Below are positions 1-11,600 of a stretch of 64,000 bases of DNA, in pieces. The DNA lies in the NCBI RefSeq assembly GCF_905404315.1, contig NC_066286.1:2363501-2427500 (forward strand). Reading direction: 5' to 3'. The stretch's first letter is position 1, and every line of letters begins with the position of its first letter. The notes beneath the pieces are model-generated. The model was not told where the DNA came from. It saw only the letters and a program-made list of their open reading frames with translations, and did no database searches. The stretch comes from Leptidea sinapis (lineage: Eukaryota; Arthropoda; Insecta; Lepidoptera; Pieridae). The translations under genes and the position numbers were made by a program.

Positions 1-422
1 CACGCCATGCCAAAAAACTTGTTTAACTTCAAAGAAAAGTGGTAGTTCAAAAAGGCTCGGCAGTGTTAACTATAACCAACAGCAAGCATAAGAAACCTTC
101 AAATAAGACTTAAGGATATGTGTAACAGGATTAAGTAGTGTTCATAGCTCCAAATGCTATAATTTCACCACAAAACAATTCTAAAAACACCATGCTTGCG
201 TGTTTTCTGCTTACTCTTCGCCTTAAGTAGTGATTTATTGATCTATTTCGAGCAAGAAGTTGAAGTTAAAGAGGATGAAGTGACAGTAGAATTGATGCTT
301 CGTTGGGGTGGTAAAATAAAGTAGGAAACCTACATGGTTTTGAACGAATTTATAGAGCTAATGTGATAGTGTTGGATAGGTCGACCTGGAAGTAGGTACA
401 CTTAAGAGACTTCTTTAAAAGA
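1..422. other. Unannotated sequence
   Basis: No open frame, repeat or RNA recognised. May continue an element that starts outside the window. Confidence 0.5.
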
Positions 423-737
423 TTTTTTTTAATGATAATAAGGGACGAGACGAGCTGGACGTTCAGCTGATGGTAATTGATACGCCCTGCTCATAACAAT
501 GCAATGCCGCTCAGGATTCGTGAAATACCTAAAAAATTCTGAACCACAATTGCGCTCGTCACCTTGAGACATAAGATGTTAAGTCTCATTTGCCCAGCTA
601 TTTAACTAGCTACGGTGCTCTTCAGACCGAAACATAGTAATGTGTAAACATTACTGCTTTACGGCAGAAATAGGCGCCGTTATGGTACCTATAATCTAGC
701 CGGCATCATGTGCAAAGGAGCCTCCCACTGGTAAAGC
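423..737 (-). repeat. Interspersed retroposon family A, copy 1
   Basis: About 300-bp element found seven times in the window. In sense orientation it starts near GTGGGAGGCTCCTTTGCA, contains GATTATGGGTACCACAACG and GTTTCGGTCTGAAGGG, and ends GTCTCGTCCCTTATTTTCAT plus poly(A). Here the poly(A) appears as a T-run at 423-430, so the copy is on the minus strand. No protein-coding capacity was recognised. It is either a SINE or the 3' end of a LINE. Confidence 0.75.
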
Positions 738-844
738 ATCACTTCAATAAAAGAAATAATACGAGTGGAAAAAATCTCAGCACATTCCATTTTGCCCTGT
801 GTTTCTCCGGGGCGTAAAAATAATGGGAAACTTCTAGCCCCAGG

Positions 845-983
845 TGTCACAAGATGCCGGCTTGATTATGGGTACCACAACGAGAAAAAGGCATTTTCTG
901 CCATGAAGCAGTAATGTGTAAGCATTGTTGTGTTTCGGTCAGAAGGGTGCCGTAGCTAGTGAAATTACTGGGCAAATGAGATT
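845..983 (+). repeat. Family A, copy 2 (partial)
   Basis: Sense-strand fragment from GATGCCGGCTTGATTATGGG to GGGCAAATGAGA. It stops where the T-run of a family B LINE tail begins, so it was probably interrupted by that insertion. Confidence 0.65.
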
Positions 984-1362
984 TTTTTTTATAGAATAGG
1001 AGGATAAACGAGCCTACGGGTCACCTGGTGTTAGGTGACCACCGCCGCCCACATTCTCTTGCAACACCAGAGGAATCACAAGAGCGTTGCCGGCATTTAA
1101 GGAAGGTGTACGCGCTTTTTTTGAAGGTACCCATGTCGTATCGTCCCGGAAACACCGCACAAGGAAGCTCATTCCACAGCTTTGTAGTACGAGGAAGAAA
1201 GCTCCTTGAAAACCGCACTGTGGAGGACCGCCACATATCCAGATGGTGGGGATGATATCCTTAACTTTAACTTGTGGCGTGTCGTGCTAAGGTGAAATTC
1301 GGTGGCAGGAATCAGGTTAAACAGCTCTTCGGAACACTCCCCGTCATAAATGCGGTAAAAGA
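984..1362 (-). mobile_element. LINE 3' end, family B, copy 1
   Basis: On the minus strand it encodes pieces of a LINE ORF C-terminus ([34 protein letters not shown]) and ends in poly(A) (T-run 984-991). The frames are split by frameshifts, so this is a relic. Seven other copies of this tail lie in the window. Confidence 0.75.
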
Positions 1363-1526
1363 CACACAATGACTTAACATAATACCTGTTATTAAATTTC
1401 AACCGTGCCTTGAAATTTCTAATTAGGTACTTTACAATAACAACACTTGTTCAGTGTATAAATTTAAATTAGTAAATAAATATTTATTATAAACCATAAT
1501 AATAAACCACAAATAAAAACGATTCA

Positions 1527-3760
1527 TTTTTTTTTTTTTTATTACACTTTTTTGGCACCACATTAACAAAATATAACTTAATTACTAACATACATAATTA
1601 CATGATATGGTGCAAATGGCGGCCTTATCACTATATAGTGATCTCTTCCAGGCAACCATTTGTAATACAATAAAAGAGAAAGGCAGTAGGTACATTAAAA
1701 GGGTAAGAAGTGTCAAAAATATAGACACACATAATATATACTATACTAAAATATAGATAAATTTATAAGAAAGTAAAATATGTAAAAAGTAGGAGCAATA
1801 ATTAACATTTCAGAATTGTTGAATTATGTTGGTGGATACATACAGATAGATTCTATCAAATAGAGGACAGATAATGTTTTTTTAGTTGATTTTTAAAGGA
1901 TGCTAATGATTGTGCTTGACGGATAGTAAGCGGCAGTTGATTCCAAAGAGTGATGGCATTAATAGTGAAAGAAGAGTGATAGCTATCAGATTTATGGAAA
2001 GGAACATTTAGTATTTGTTTCGCAGCAGAGCGCAACGAAAGCTCATGCTGAGACCCTAGTAATCTGTCTTTAAGGTAAAGAGGAGTGTTTTGGTGAAAAA
2101 TTATGGAGTAAAGAAGGTGTAGAGTGTGGGAATTGCGACGTAGACGTATAGGAAGCCAGTTGAGTTTTTTTCGGTAGGAGGAGACATGATCGTATTTACG
2201 TAGGTTAAAAATGAAGCGAATACATAAATTTTGTAGGCGTTCGAGTTTATCCAGCTGAAACTCGGTAAGGTCGGGATAGCAAATGTCTGCATAATCAAGA
2301 ATGGAGAGCAGGCAAGTCTGCGCAAGACATATTTTACTAGGTACTGGGAGAAGATTACGTAACCGGCGCAGGGATCCATGTGCGGAGAAAACTTTTTTAC
2401 TTAATTCATTCAGTTGCGTCTGCCAAGAAAAATTTGAATCTATATGTAAGCCTAGATTTTTGACATTACTACTAAAAGGGATTAAAACATCATTGACACA
2501 AGGTCTAGGCAGTACATCCCAGTCAATTTTAGAGATCAGATGTTGCCTGCCTAAGATAATTGCCTGCGTTTTTCCTGGATTTATCATTACACCATAATTT
2601 TTACACCACTCGCATATGGTAGCGAGATCCTTATTAAGACTATGAACTGTAGATTGTAAATCAGATAACGTGGAGTGCCTATAAATTTGAACATCATCAG
2701 CATATAAGTGGAAAGAAGAATTTAGATTGCTAGTGATGGAGTTTATAAATATTGAAAAAAGCAAGGGAGAAAGGACACCTCCCTGTGGAACACCGGCAGA
2801 AACATGAACCCAGGATGATTGTATATCCGCAACTTTAATACGCTGTCGTCGCCCTATCAAATAGCTATGGAACCAACTCTCGGCATCTGCTGATAAATTT
2901 AAAGAAGATAATGATTTCACTATGATGTCGAAATCGACAGAACCAAATGCGTTACTAAAATCAAGTAAGGTTAAGATAGTAAGCTGTTGGTTATCCATAG
3001 CGAGACGAATATCGTCCGTAACTTTGACCAAAGCGGTCTCGGTGCTGTGTCCAGGACGAAAACCTGACTGCACGGGGCTCAGAAGACAGTATTTATTAAG
3101 GAAATAACTAAGTTGTTTATAAAATAACCGTTCCAGTAATTTAGAAAGGAAAGGAAGTATAGATATTGGGCGATAGTCGCGAAAAGTCAGAGGGTTTGAA
3201 ATTTTTGGTAAAGGAATTAAGTCAGCTTCTTTCCATGTTTCTGGGAAAGTATTAGATTTAATCGAAAAATTAAGGATGTGGGTTATTATAGGAAGAAGAA
3301 TGTCAATAATTGGAATAATCATGTTTCGGCCTACACAGTCGCTTCCTATGGCTCTTGAGGAAATAGATAGTAAGTTATTCCTGACATCACTTTCAGTAAA
3401 AGGTACGAAAGAGAAAGGTTCAGGAGCTTGTTTCATGAAATTAGAGAGAGTATTTAGTTCAGTTTGCTTCGTATTGTGATCAAGAACAGGAGACCTTGAA
3501 AAGTGCCTATTAAGAGAATCGACGTTAAGTGAAGCAGGAAGAACTGTTTGTTGCTGTTTCCCAACACCAAGTGATCTTAGAAATTTCCAAACTTTAGCAG
3601 GATCGGGATTATCGACTGATTTAAATATGTGACGTTGTTGAGCATCCCTACATATTCTGTTGCATCGGTTGCGGATACTTTTATATTTAACTCGATCGGA
3701 ACTAGAATTGCTAATTTTGTACTTTGTTAATGCCCAAGTGTTCATTCATTACTAACTAAA
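1527..3760 (-). mobile_element. 5'-truncated non-LTR retrotransposon (LINE)
   Basis: Reading on the minus strand, the element holds a reverse-transcriptase frame (3745 to 1856), a 3' UTR of about 330 bp, and a poly(A) tail seen as a T-run at about 1527-1541. There is no endonuclease domain upstream: the frame is closed by TGA just before the first ATG and the homology seems to stop near 3760. This is the usual 5' truncation of target-primed insertion. Confidence 0.8.
1856..3745 (-). CDS. LINE reverse transcriptase, endonuclease missing
   Basis: A 629-residue open frame. Residues 1-120 are the linker that follows the endonuclease in such elements. Residues about 175-460 are the reverse transcriptase: FRDYRPISILPFLSK at 188, QSGFRPGHSTETAL at 226, motif A LLDFSNAF with D262, motif B AGVPQGGVLSPLLF at 317, and YADD at 348-351. 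The thumb and C-terminal region (LNWLPIRLRR, LWNQLPLTIRQ) follow. All catalytic Asp residues are present and there is no internal stop. The style of the motifs suggests a CR1/jockey-group LINE; the exact clade is not settled. It lies upstream of eya on the opposite strand and is not expected to be a host gene. Confidence 0.85.
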   Translation of the reverse strand: MNTWALTKYKISNSSSDRVKYKSIRNRCNRICRDAQQRHIFKSVDNPDPAKVWKFLRSLGVGKQQQTVLPASLNVDSLNRHFSRSPVLDHNTKQTELNTLSNFMKQAPEPFSFVPFTESDVRNNLLSISSRAIGSDCVGRNMIIPIIDILLPIITHILNFSIKSNTFPETWKEADLIPLPKISNPLTFRDYRPISILPFLSKLLERLFYKQLSYFLNKYCLLSPVQSGFRPGHSTETALVKVTDDIRLAMDNQQLTILTLLDFSNAFGSVDFDIIVKSLSSLNLSADAESWFHSYLIGRRQRIKVADIQSSWVHVSAGVPQGGVLSPLLFSIFINSITSNLNSSFHLYADDVQIYRHSTLSDLQSTVHSLNKDLATICEWCKNYGVMINPGKTQAIILGRQHLISKIDWDVLPRPCVNDVLIPFSSNVKNLGLHIDSNFSWQTQLNELSKKVFSAHGSLRRLRNLLPVPSKICLAQTCLLSILDYADICYPDLTEFQLDKLERLQNLCIRFIFNLRKYDHVSSYRKKLNWLPIRLRRNSHTLHLLYSIIFHQNTPLYLKDRLLGSQHELSLRSAAKQILNVPFHKSDSYHSSFTINAITLWNQLPLTIRQAQSLASFKNQLKKHYLSSI

Positions 3761-3769
3761 ACCAAATAG

Positions 3770-6700
3770 TCAGACCTAACAACAAATAGAATTGTTTATA
3801 AATAATAATGTAACGCACCTCTTTTTTCTGACTGTACATAGAAATTTAAATTTATTGTTTAGAATTCATGTAAATATTATACAAATGCAAAATCGTCTCG
3901 AAAGTAATTTACCTGTAGTATAGTACCTACTTAGCTTTGCATTTTTCGTTCCGTAACCTTTATAAATAAGTTGCTGATACAATGTAAGTGTTATTGGTAA
4001 GCTTATAAAGTAAATAAACATATTTAGCAACAAAAGGCCTAATATTTAGATGGTTTACAAGTTTACAATGATTTAAAACGAAGTCCCGTATCACGCAGAG
4101 CAGTGAAGCTACCGTAACCCCCCGTTGTTTCAAAACGCACCAAAACTTAAATTCTAACATTTCGTATTTAAATGTAGTAGCGTGGAATGGAACGTAAACG
4201 ATTTGATGGCTTTAAAACTGGCTGTATGCGTTGACCATAGCCTGAGATTTAAAAAAAGATTAAGTTTACTATCAATAGTGTGTAGATGGGATATTTTAGA
4301 TAAATCTAATGTATACCTATTAGTATTTTAATTTATTTAATTCTAAATAGGTATTATTTTCTGTAATATATTTTCTCAAGCCGCATAATAGTTGAAATAA
4401 ACATTGAAAATATACTAATTTGTTTATAAGTATCTATAAATCACTTGAATCGACAATCACGTAATGAATAGTTGTAAATCGTTATAACTCGGACAACAAC
4501 GTGTAAAGAAGCGGACAATGAAATGAATAAAGTCAACTCGAGCCGAATTTACTCCTACGAACTAGTCATATTAGTTTCAATACATACCCAAAAGGAAATG
4601 GTCAGCTTATAGAAATTTTCACTTCAAAAATCAAACAAACTATATTTTTTTTTATAGTTTTAGGCACAGGTTTTAAGTATACACTTCAGCGGCAGTTCCG
4701 TTAACTGCGTTTTTTGACGTGATAACAAGATAAACCGAAGAGAGAAACTTAGTTAATGTAAAAAATATTTGAATGAACGAGTGCTAATAAATGATAATTT
4801 ATCGTAAACGTTTTAATTATCAATTAATTCTTTCTTTGTATTATACAAAATAATGATAATTCAGTGATAAAATAAAAGTATGCAATTTTTTAAGGTAAGT
4901 AATTTTAGTAAAATTAGCGACCGTAAACAGTCTTTACATTTATTTTTTTTTTCATTTACTTGTGTTGTGAGACCGTACTTTTCGCCAACTTTCGTATATG
5001 TAAATGGAATGTCAGCAAGGTTATCATTTACCAGCAAAGTGTTAAAATATTAACCATGAATGGCTATTTTATTGGATTGGTTTGATTTAGAAGGTTGATT
5101 CTTTTGAACGAACCTCTGTCATTTTTGATGTTAATTTCAACTTGATACCTCGTGCCTGAGGAAACGAGTCTTGACATACGAATACCGAAGTTCTACTAGG
5201 TTCCTCAACTTGCAACTGAAGTTTTTCATTATCCTCCATTTGTGCTGATATTTTATATGTTGGTTGTTTATGGTAAGCATGACCCGGATCGATATCCAGT
5301 ATGAGTTCCAGACATTGGAACTCTTCAACGGCCAACTGTACAGAAACGAAAATTTGTGTTCTCTGAATTTATTACTATGGTATGACTACTGCACTTAGTG
5401 TTGGCTTCTAATGGGGGAAGGCAAGGAACTCCTCAACAGCTAGCAGCTCCAGAATTAATTTTATTGAGCCAATAAGAGTACCAAATGAAAGGGTTTCCTA
5501 AAAGGATGTCAAGGAATTAATGTTCTTTTTTTCATCAAAATCTTTAAAAATATTTAATTTATTATTTCAGATTATTTAAAAGCTCATAGCGCAAATTGAA
5601 AAGGAAGAAATAAACCTAGGTATTAGTGTAATTATAGTAAACTTCTAAACATTCTCAATGTTAGAACCTATCTTTAAAAATTAGTAAATATATTTTTTTA
5701 TCAAGAATTAATCTAGGTTTATGTTTCTATATTTAGAAAACACGACTGTAATGACGCTATCGACTTTATGTTTTGTTTTGTTTTATTTATGTTTGTTGAG
5801 TCATAGTGGTCAATTTATTATTATTTTTATTATAATTTACTTGCAGTGTTTGTCTATTTGTTTCCATTGATCTGCAAAAGCCTATATCACGATTTTCACT
5901 GCTATGTCTAGTCTTACCTTAAAAAATAAATTAGGTTTCTGGTTTAAAAATCTAATATAATTGTAAACAAAGTCCAATTCTCATGTAACCTAAACGAACG
6001 ATAACGCAAGCCACTAAGTTAATATTAAAAAAATAAAACTTAACGAGATTTAATTTCATTATAGCAATATAGAAATATTTCCAAGTTCTGCGCTTATAAA
6101 CCTGCATAGTCGGATGTTTGCGGTTAGGTACCAGTTCTTAAAGACTGGATAAATTATCGGATGTAGCTACAGAAGCTGCCATAGACAATAAGAAAAAAAA
6201 AACAATTATGTCAAAGTCGATTTGACAACTTGATGCACACGCTGGTTCGACATTTGAATCTGGCCGTGTGGGTGGTCTGAACTTGGGAATATTGCTTAGG
6301 GTTCTGTATTCTATTGAGTATGTTCCTGTATTACTTAATTTCGATAACCTTACCATTTTGTTACGACCACCAAAATGGTATGATTATTAAAACTATTTTA
6401 ATCGTTAAATAAAACACTTATAAAACATTAAAACGCGTGTAATTGTAACTGTGTTTTTTCATTAGATTTTCGCGTTAAGAGTTACATTTTATTTTAGTTA
6501 ACCCTAAGTTTCCAGATCTCGTTTTCAGGGGGACTGAAGATGAAATCAGTCAAAGATAGTATTTGTCATAGTTGTCATTATGAAGTTTAGCTCCATTTAT
6601 TGCCTCGAAGGTAGTATTTGCTGTATTTTGCCAAAACCCATCTGTCTAAAGTATTTTATTGAATGAGTTACACTCGCGTCAAACAAAAAAATACTACTAT

Positions 6701-7480
6701 TTTAATTGGTTGAATTTCTACAAACGATGTTATGTTCAAATATATTGTATCGCTTATTTATTTACTTTTGATTTCAGTGAAATGGAATCGTCGATGGCCA
6801 ATGCGTATAAACGACTCACTCTTGGCTAGTTTTTTTGGTACAGGACGATAATTAATGACCTTTCAATAACTAGCCCACCAGGGTATCATAACTGACTGTC
6901 GACATATTTCAATATCGTGACCAAAGAAAACATTAAATACGTTGCGTTAGACAAGTCAACAAAGCAGAAGTGATTTTGATAGTCGGCTCTCCGCGTTAGT
7001 CACAGATAAAGTATTTATTTATCAATGAAACGAAAAAGTATATCAAGATAAGTGCCGTACGCCATATGAATTGTAGATTGTGTACTGTTTTTATTATTTA
7101 AACAGTGACATTGCTGACGCTTGACAGTCAAAATGTTTTCGTACTATTTTTACTCTATGTATTATTATATCAAACAATTTTATAGGTATTCCTTCAATAT
7201 CAACACGAAACTACAAAATATTTAGACAATTCTTACGGAAAATGAACTTATTCATATGAAGATAAGTTATCTTCACCTGAATATAGTAATAGGTGATTTT
7301 TAATACTATAGGTACGATAGATAACTGAATACGTGGGGCTTACAATAAAAATGAGACCCAGTATGTTGACGGTAACTTTAAATTTTATTTTATTTTCTAT
7401 AAACTCACCTATTTTATAGTATAATAATACACTCATTTGAATATGTTTTCTAAGCTTTATTAAAAATCTTTTCATCCTGT
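3770..7480. other. AT-rich intergenic sequence, no gene seen
   Basis: No recognised coding region or repeat. One minus-strand frame of 82 codons at 5087-5335 has protein-like composition (EEFQCLELILDIDPGHAY) but no motif I know, and its first codon is plausible only by frame. Regulatory sequence for eya could lie here but none can be identified by eye. Confidence 0.5.
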
Positions 7481-7522
7481 AAACTTAAAATTCCTGTACT
7501 GCAGTACAGGAATTTTAAGTTT
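7481..7522. repeat. 42-bp perfect palindrome
   Basis: Starts AAACTTAAAATTCC and is its own exact reverse complement with the centre between 7501 and 7502 (TGCA core). There is no spacer. It could form a cruciform. The family B tail begins about 50 bp downstream. Confidence 0.9.
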
Positions 7523-7572
7523 GCTTGCGACGACTGCTTCATCATCCTGTTAATTCATTAATCCTTAACTTT

Positions 7573-7798
7573 CAACGAGGAGTGTTCCGAAGAGCTGTTT
7601 AACCTGCTTCCTGCCGCCGAATTCCAACTCCGCACGACATGCCATAAGTTATCTATAGGATATCATCCCCACCATCGGATGTGTGGCGGCCCTCCACAGT
7701 GCGGTTTTCAAGGAGCTTTCTTCCACGTACTACAAAGCTGTGGAATGAGCTTTCTTGTGCGGTGTTTCCGGGACGATACGAGATGGGTCCTTTCAAAC
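7573..7798 (+). mobile_element. LINE 3' end, family B, copy 2
   Basis: Begins in the GAGTGTTCCGAAGAGCTG region and runs to ACGAGATGGGTCCTTTCAAA. It encodes the same [15 protein letters not shown] C-terminus as the other copies, with frameshifts. It ends abruptly at a junction with another repeat (7799-7880). Confidence 0.7.
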
Positions 7799-7885
7799 GA
7801 CGAAATCTTTGTTTCTTCGGCTGTTAAACGTACAGTGATACTACGATCTGGTTCAACATTATTTCAAGTTTTTTTTATCAATAAT
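7799..7885 (+). repeat. Shared coding-like segment DEIFVSSA, copy 1
   Basis: Encodes [22 protein letters not shown]. The same peptide pattern is encoded on the minus strand at 34225-34305. Two copies with the same reading frame suggest a transposable-element ORF remnant, family unknown. Confidence 0.45.
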
Positions 7886-7964
7886 TTACGAGGGCCATCT
7901 TGTAAATCTTGATTATATTTTAAACAGATACTGGATAGCCAACAGATACTTAATAGCCTTACAT

Positions 7965-8165
7965 TGTATATTTTATTAAAAATAGCGCAAAAAAAGGATG
8001 CTGGGAGAGTTTCTTGCACCGCTTCTTCTTTCTCAGAGCTCCATTTGTTTCCGAAGCGGTAGTAGTATCTAGTACCTATATTAGACATGACATCAAAAAG
8101 AATTCTAAAGAAATAAATTTTGAGAAAATAAATGCCTTTTTATGCCTACAACAAACGACGCACGT
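7965..8165 (+). mobile_element. Jockey-like LINE 3' UTR, family M, copy 1
   Basis: Shares the block with GCGCAAAAAAAGGATGCTGG, GAGTTTCTTG and a run ending in TTGAGAAAATAAATGCC with 36596-36975 and 62276-62450. The minus-strand copy at 36.6 kb still encodes a LINE C-terminus, which gives the assignment. Confidence 0.65.
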
Positions 8166-8380
8166 TAAGACAAACAAAAAACTAAATACGAGAAGACATT
8201 CTAGTTTTTTTTTTAATTAATCAATTTTCCGGCTATTCCATAGAACGCACCTCGTCTACCACCTCAAAGGAAGGGCAATTATTTTTGTTTAGCAATAAGT
8301 AAGTAATTAAAAAAAAAAAAACAAAAAAACTTGTCTTAATGGATATGTAAGATAAAAAATCAATAAGATTAAAAGTTAAG

Positions 8381-8395
8381 TTTTCTCTCTCCCAG
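8381..8395 (+). promoter_or_regulatory. Candidate 3' splice site upstream of the eya start codon
   Basis: A pyrimidine-rich tract followed by cccag and then GTAAAAATCACC lies 134 bp before the eya ATG. It could be the acceptor of a 5' UTR exon joined to the coding part of exon 1. No clear TATA or initiator is recognised between here and the ATG. This is inference from the local sequence only. Confidence 0.35.
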
Positions 8396-8529
8396 GTAAA
8401 AATCACCATGACTATCTGTGTAAAAAAACTTGTGATGTAAAAACTGTGTTACTAAAATGCGACGAACTGTTTGCCGCGCAAAAAACCGTCAAAGTGACAT
8501 TGACGTTTGAGTGCTCGGAATCTTGAAGC

Positions 8530-8604
8530 ATGGTGACATTGATGCCGTGTAGCTACCTCGGCGGCGGGTCCCCGCGTTGCAGTTTGGACCACACGGAGCC
8601 CAAG
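8530..8604 (+). CDS. eya: eya coding exon 1 (residues 1-25)
   Basis: Reads [13 protein letters not shown], then [12 protein letters not shown], and ends in phase 0 at AAG|gtcaga. The MVTLMP start, an internal PRC and the terminal EPK match my knowledge of the Drosophila Eya N-terminus, which settles both the start codon and the gene identity. An in-frame TGA lies 6 nt before the ATG. The exon is GC-rich compared with its surroundings. A strong acceptor-like tract (ttttctctctcccag) ends at 8395, so this exon may begin at 8396 with a separate 5' UTR exon further upstream. Confidence 0.88.
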
Positions 8605-11600
8605 GTCAGATTAAGCACCAAAGCACCTTAAATGTACCGTAGCGCACTTTCTTGTTCAGTTTTTATAAAGGTTCTGTGCACCTGGCTTTCAGTGGATTTA
8701 ATACACACAATTTTAATTATATTTATTACTGATTTTGTTATATAATCTGCGTATAAAATTATTAAGCTACGTATCTATCGACAGCTGCGTAGAAAATTAT
8801 TTTCGTTCAATCTTTATCACACGCATGGTTAAGTATTCGCACGTTTTATTTTGCATGGTTTGTATTAGAAATTGAATTATATTTATTAGTATAGTATCTT
8901 ACTAACCGACTTCAAGAAGGAGGTGGTTATCAATTCGATCGGGATTTTTTTTATGTATGTACACCGATTACTCTGAGATTTATAATCCGATTTACGTAAT
9001 TCTTTTTTTTTGATGCGAAATAGATGCCATTTGGTCTCATAAAAATATTACATGGTTTGGCCCAGTAGTTTTCATTTTATGAACATTTATATGAAAATTT
9101 TCGTCTACCTGGATGATATAATTGTTTTCTGTGTACGGCTTTTTTTTGGAGTTTTCTTTCAGGTTGATTATATATTATTATTAGCTGGCACTAAAACGTA
9201 AAAAATAAATAAAATACTTACTAAATTGCATAAGAAGTGTACTATATTAAATTTTTAGTCATTTGATACTTTTTAGTTTTTGAAGTTGGTTTTTTTAAAC
9301 GTAGTTTTTTTGGTTAATGAGTAGAGATGTATTACACAAATTGATTTCTCATCAAACATTGATGTACAAGTACCTATTTGGGCATTCGAAAAATTCCGAT
9401 GTTAGGCCGGGGGTCCATCGTAAGTAACACTCAACTTTATCGTCGTAAGCAACACGGAGTGTTTATGTATTCCAAGTTGGATGGGTCATGTTACTCATTC
9501 ATTCGTTCATCTTTAGGGGCCATTAAAGAGTCATAACGCATGACGGTCTTGTTACCTTACCTACAGAACAGATGGTCGTTAGCCACACGATACCAGGCTA
9601 TCATAAACGCCAAGATGTTTAGCTATGCGACACTCGCTTATCACTATAATGCGGTCATTATATTTGTTTGGTATGCTAATCATCAATTGAAAATTATTTA
9701 TTTAATTATATATTACAGCCAAAATACAATCCCTTAGATTGGGTTATTGTATATATTCGTCTACATATGACAATCTATAGTCAAGTGATTTAGTGGGAGG
9801 CTCCTTTGCACAGGATGCCGGCTAGATTATGGGTACCACAACGGCGCCTATTTCTGCCGTAAAGCATATGTAAACATTACTGTGTTTCGGTCTGAAGGGC
9901 GCCGTAGCTAGTGAAATTACTGGGAAACTGAGACTAAACATCTTACGTCTCAAGGTGACGAGCGTAATTGTAGTGCCGCTCAGAAATTTTTGGGTTTTTC
10001 CAGAATCCAGAGCGGCACTGCATTGTTGTGGGCAGGGCGTATCAATTACCATCAGCTGAACATCCTGCTCGTCTCGTCCTTTATTGTTATAAAAAAAATT
10101 AATTAAAGGTAATTATGTGATATTTTCTGAATATAATAAATATTGATAGGAAAAAGTCTAAAAGTAAAATGTACACACCTGACAAAATCCCGAAATTAGA
10201 ATTGTTGAATAAGGTAGAAAATACCACTTTGTAATAATTCTTAACTAAAATATTTGGTAATTGACAACGCTACTCAATAACTCTTATTATGTATTTTCTT
10301 GAATTTAATTTAAAAAACATGCATAGGAAGATGCTTTAAGACAGGAGTTAAAAATATTACTGAAGTTTGATATAACGGACATTTACTGACCGTGTATTCT
10401 TAAAATTCCGTCAAAACAACCATTTATTTTAAATAAAAATAAAAGTCTTATTTTTTTTTTTTTTTCAAAAAAACCAATCCAATCATAACAACAAGGAACA
10501 CAATCCCTTCAGAGTATAAGAATTACTTGGGGCGTTTCTTCTCTCTCAAAATTTGATTTCCGGAGCTTGTACTGACGTTGTAAACTTTCTTCGCGGGTTT
10601 TTAACTTTTTCATGGACTGGGTAGTTTACCCTAGGCAGATTATGAGGGAGCCTTTCGCTACTAAAGTTGGTCCCTAACCATATAAAGACCCTAACCTAAC
10701 CTAACCTAACCTAACCATATAAAGACAATATTAACCAATACTTACAAAATAATTCTACATACACAGTACAATACTTACAAACACCAAAATGAATCTATGT
10801 AGGTATGTATGGAAATAAAGCATTAAGTAAATCGATGTCATCTCTAATATACAAAATTCTCATGTCGCGGTGTTTGTAGCTACTTTAAACTCCTTCGAAA
10901 CGGCTTGACCGATTCTCATGAAATTTTGAGTGCATATTGGGTAGGTCTGAAAATCGGACAACATCTACTTTTCATCCCCCTAAATGTTAAAGGTGGTCCA
11001 CGCCAAATTTTTTTTTTTATTTTTTTTAATTTGTTTGATTTTTTTTATGAAAATACGGGACGAGACGAGCAGGACGTTCAGATGATGGTAATTGATACGC
11101 CCTGCCCATTACAATACAGTGCCGCTGAGGAATCTTGAAAAGCCCAAAAATTTTGAGTGGTACTACAATTGCGCTCGTCACCTTGAGACATAAGATGTTA
11201 AGTCTCGTTTGCCCAGTAATTTCACTAGCTACGGCGCCCTTCAGACCGAAACACAGTACCTAATGTTTACACATTACTGCTTCACGGCAGAAATAGGCGC
11301 CGTTGTGGTACCCATAATCTAGCCGGCATCCTGTGTAAAGGAGCCTCCCACTTATAAGTCAGCATTAAAAAATACATACAACTTCAAATTTTCACCCATC
11401 TACGATCAACAGTTACTTTTGTATCGCGATTTTAATATCGGCAATACAACGTTTGCTGGGTCAGTTAGTATTATCTATATGTATAAACAAAATTATATAG
11501 GCTTTTACTTGCGCGCGGAATAGGCTAGAACTGGCTAGATTTCAATTAAGTCTTCTAAGTTTTCTTCGTTATACACTTGAATACCCTTATCTAAAAAAAG

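Noticed and set aside
2101..3479. Several smaller frames on both strands
   Set aside because: Shadows of the LINE reverse-transcriptase frame 1856-3745.
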